Below, piece after piece: positions 62,791 to 64,000 of a DNA stretch of 64,000 nucleotides. The notes under the pieces were generated by a model that made no database searches, was not told where the DNA came from, and saw only the letters and a program-made list of their open reading frames with translations. The translations under genes and the position numbers were made by a program. Numbering within the stretch: the first letter of the stretch is position 1; the number at the start of each line of letters is the position of its first letter. Origin of the DNA: Bacillus sp. MM2020_4 (GTDB lineage Bacteria; Bacillota; Bacilli; Bacillales; Cytobacillaceae); contig NZ_JAANMZ010000007.1 of NCBI RefSeq assembly GCF_011250555.1, positions 51,552 to 115,551 on the forward strand. The letters are read 5' to 3'.

Positions 62791-63075
62791 GTGAAAAAAT
62801 TATTGATTATGTGCGGAACTGGAATTGCAACTTCAACAATCGTGACAGGAAAAGTGAAAACGTGGTTAGCGGAAAATGGATTAGAAAATAAGGTGAAATT
62901 ATATCAATCAAAAATTAGTGAAGAGTTAAGCCGCATTAATGATTACGATATTATTGTTTCCACAACATTGGTACCAGAAAATATCAAAAGTAAGGTCATT
63001 GATGGTGTACCGTTGTTAACAGGCATTGGTAAAGACGCGATGTTTGAAAAAATCAAAACACAAATTCTAGCGTAA
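62791..63075 (+). CDS. PTS EIIB component, galactitol family
   Basis: A 94-residue EIIB with the phosphorylated Cys8 in LLIMCGTGIATSTIVTGKV. It is encoded separately from EIIA and EIIC, as in Gat systems, and closes the operon. GTG start six bases after the aldolase gene, with ATGATGAAAAG before it. A terminator follows. Confidence 0.92.
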   Translation: MKKLLIMCGTGIATSTIVTGKVKTWLAENGLENKVKLYQSKISEELSRINDYDIIVSTTLVPENIKSKVIDGVPLLTGIGKDAMFEKIKTQILA

Positions 63076-63081
63076 CAAATG

Positions 63082-63117
63082 GAAACAGCCTGCAGGCAAT
63101 GGCAGGCTGTTTTTATC
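63082..63117. terminator. Terminator of the PTS operon, between convergent genes
   Basis: AAACAGCCTGC pairs with GCAGGCTGTTT around an 8-nt loop, then TTT. Confidence 0.85.
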
Positions 63118-63118
63118 A

Positions 63119-63910
63119 TTAATTTACCAATCCAATCATTTTCAAGCCATTGTATAGGCCGGCATCCATTACGTCAGTTGTTCTGTTTTTGGCATAGGCA
63201 AAAAGGTCGGGATGGGCATTCCCCATCGCGAAGCTTTCGCCAACACTGAGCAGCATTTCCTTATCATTTAACCCATCGCCAAAGGCAATAGCCATTTCTT
63301 TTGGAATGTTCAAATGTTCTAAGACCAGGCTTACCCCAGTGCCTTTATTCACGTGGTCACGAAACACATCATAGCAATGCTGCATTCCCTCCACATTGGC
63401 CTGAGATAAAACTAGGCGGTCAATCTCCCCATATAATTGGACATCCGCGGGCCTCATGTTAATAAAGGTCATGGCCAGTACATCCTCGATCTCCTCTTGA
63501 ATGCTGCTGAGGAGTTCATTTTTTCGATAGTCAAATTTAGTCACAAACTGTTTAGCAGCAGGCGAATCCAAATCGCTAAGATAGTTGGCTGTCCCTGTAT
63601 GTAAGGCGATTTCGTGCCGGTGCCGTGCCGCAATGGCCAGTACTTGTTCAACCTTTTGTGGTTCGATGGGCTTTCTAAAGCAGCTGTGTCCATGGATGAT
63701 GGCTGCGGCACCGTTATACCCGATAGAAGAATGAACGTTTAATTTCTCAGCCAGCTCTTTTAGTTCATGAATCGGTCTACCTGTCGTTAAAATAACCTCA
63801 ATCCCCTGACTCATTACGTCCTGGATGGCCTTTTTGGTTGACCATTCAATCGTATCATCCGGTCTAATAATCGTTCCGTCAATATCGAGAAATAGGGCTC
63901 TATACTTCAT
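63119..63910 (-). CDS. Cof-type HAD-superfamily phosphatase
   Basis: A 263-residue HAD IIB hydrolase: motif I ALFLDIDGTII, motif II ILTTGRP, a cap domain, the motif III lysine (near NKGTGVSLVLEHL) and motif IV FGDGLNDKEMLLSVG. It acts on small phosphorylated metabolites; the substrate is unknown. It converges on the PTS operon and is not an obvious member of it. ATG at 63910 is nine bases from AAGGAG; an ATG at 63916 is too close. The remaining 84 bp to the window end show no gene. Confidence 0.88.
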   Translation of the reverse strand: MKYRALFLDIDGTIIRPDDTIEWSTKKAIQDVMSQGIEVILTTGRPIHELKELAEKLNVHSSIGYNGAAAIIHGHSCFRKPIEPQKVEQVLAIAARHRHEIALHTGTANYLSDLDSPAAKQFVTKFDYRKNELLSSIQEEIEDVLAMTFINMRPADVQLYGEIDRLVLSQANVEGMQHCYDVFRDHVNKGTGVSLVLEHLNIPKEMAIAFGDGLNDKEMLLSVGESFAMGNAHPDLFAYAKNRTTDVMDAGLYNGLKMIGLVN

Positions 63911-64000
63911 CTGCATACACTCCTTGCACCTATAAAGTGTCCAAAAGCACTTCCTTTAAAATAGTCTTGATATAACTATATAACCCTAATTTTTAGAATA

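Overview
The window reads as a chromosomal segment of a low-GC, Gram-positive, endospore-former-type bacterium of the Bacillaceae (Bacillus/Neobacillus-like). The support is AT-rich DNA with strong GGAGG-type ribosome binding sites, frequent GTG/TTG starts, an S-box riboswitch ahead of metNIQ, YesM/YesN-type two-component genes, a xylR-xylAB locus with xylO-type operators, and alaR-alaT and swrC/TetR pairs like those of B. subtilis. It is dense ordinary chromosome: no rRNA, tRNA, CRISPR array, insertion sequence or prophage was recognised.

Layout. 1-1.8 kb: end of a membrane hydrolase gene, a ybjQ-type pair and a urea/amide channel gene behind a terminator-like leader. 1.9-2.03 kb: a structured intergenic element that shares a 32-nt block with the true S-box further on. 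2.0-5.2 kb (minus strand): a five-gene type VII secretion (T7SS) satellite operon with no secretion core. 5.3-8.4 kb: promoter, SAM riboswitch and metNIQ methionine importer. 8.4-15.4 kb: lipoprotein, kynureninase, TetR repressor with the divergent RND exporter SwrC, and a prohibitin-like protein.

15.6-37.5 kb is a xylan/xylose utilisation region: sensor kinase and AraC-type regulator, oligosaccharide ABC importer, YesL-like protein and GH43 beta-xylosidase; then, after an intervening four-gene polar amino-acid ABC importer, XylR, a Gfo/Idh/MocA oxidoreductase, the xylFGH importer, xylA, xylB and an aldose epimerase. Together they import xylo-oligosaccharides and xylose, cleave the oligomers in the cytoplasm and send xylose to xylulose 5-phosphate.

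37.6-43.2 kb: EamA transporter, D-2-hydroxyacid dehydrogenase, galE, a repeat-rich intergenic stretch, and alaT-alaR. 43.5-48.9 kb: a cell-wall recycling cluster (HAD phosphatase, murQ, murR, murP, mupG). Two promoters in it carry the same palindrome in the same position, probably the MurR operator. 49-57.9 kb: acetolactate-synthase-like enzyme, MFS transporter, purine permease with PurBox-like sites, an amidase-SPOR-glucosaminidase protein, a membrane diguanylate cyclase and a second galE-like gene. 58-63 kb: a galactitol-family PTS operon with a PRD regulator and an AraD/FucA-like enzyme behind a near-consensus cre site, converging on a second HAD phosphatase gene.

The observations most worth following are the T7SS satellite with a glycine-zipper effector candidate, the orphan S-box-like element, the twin MurR-type operators, short hairpin repeats that sit at gene 3' ends, and the PTS/aldolase operon of unknown substrate. 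All calls rest on reading the sequence and on remembered family features; no database search was run.
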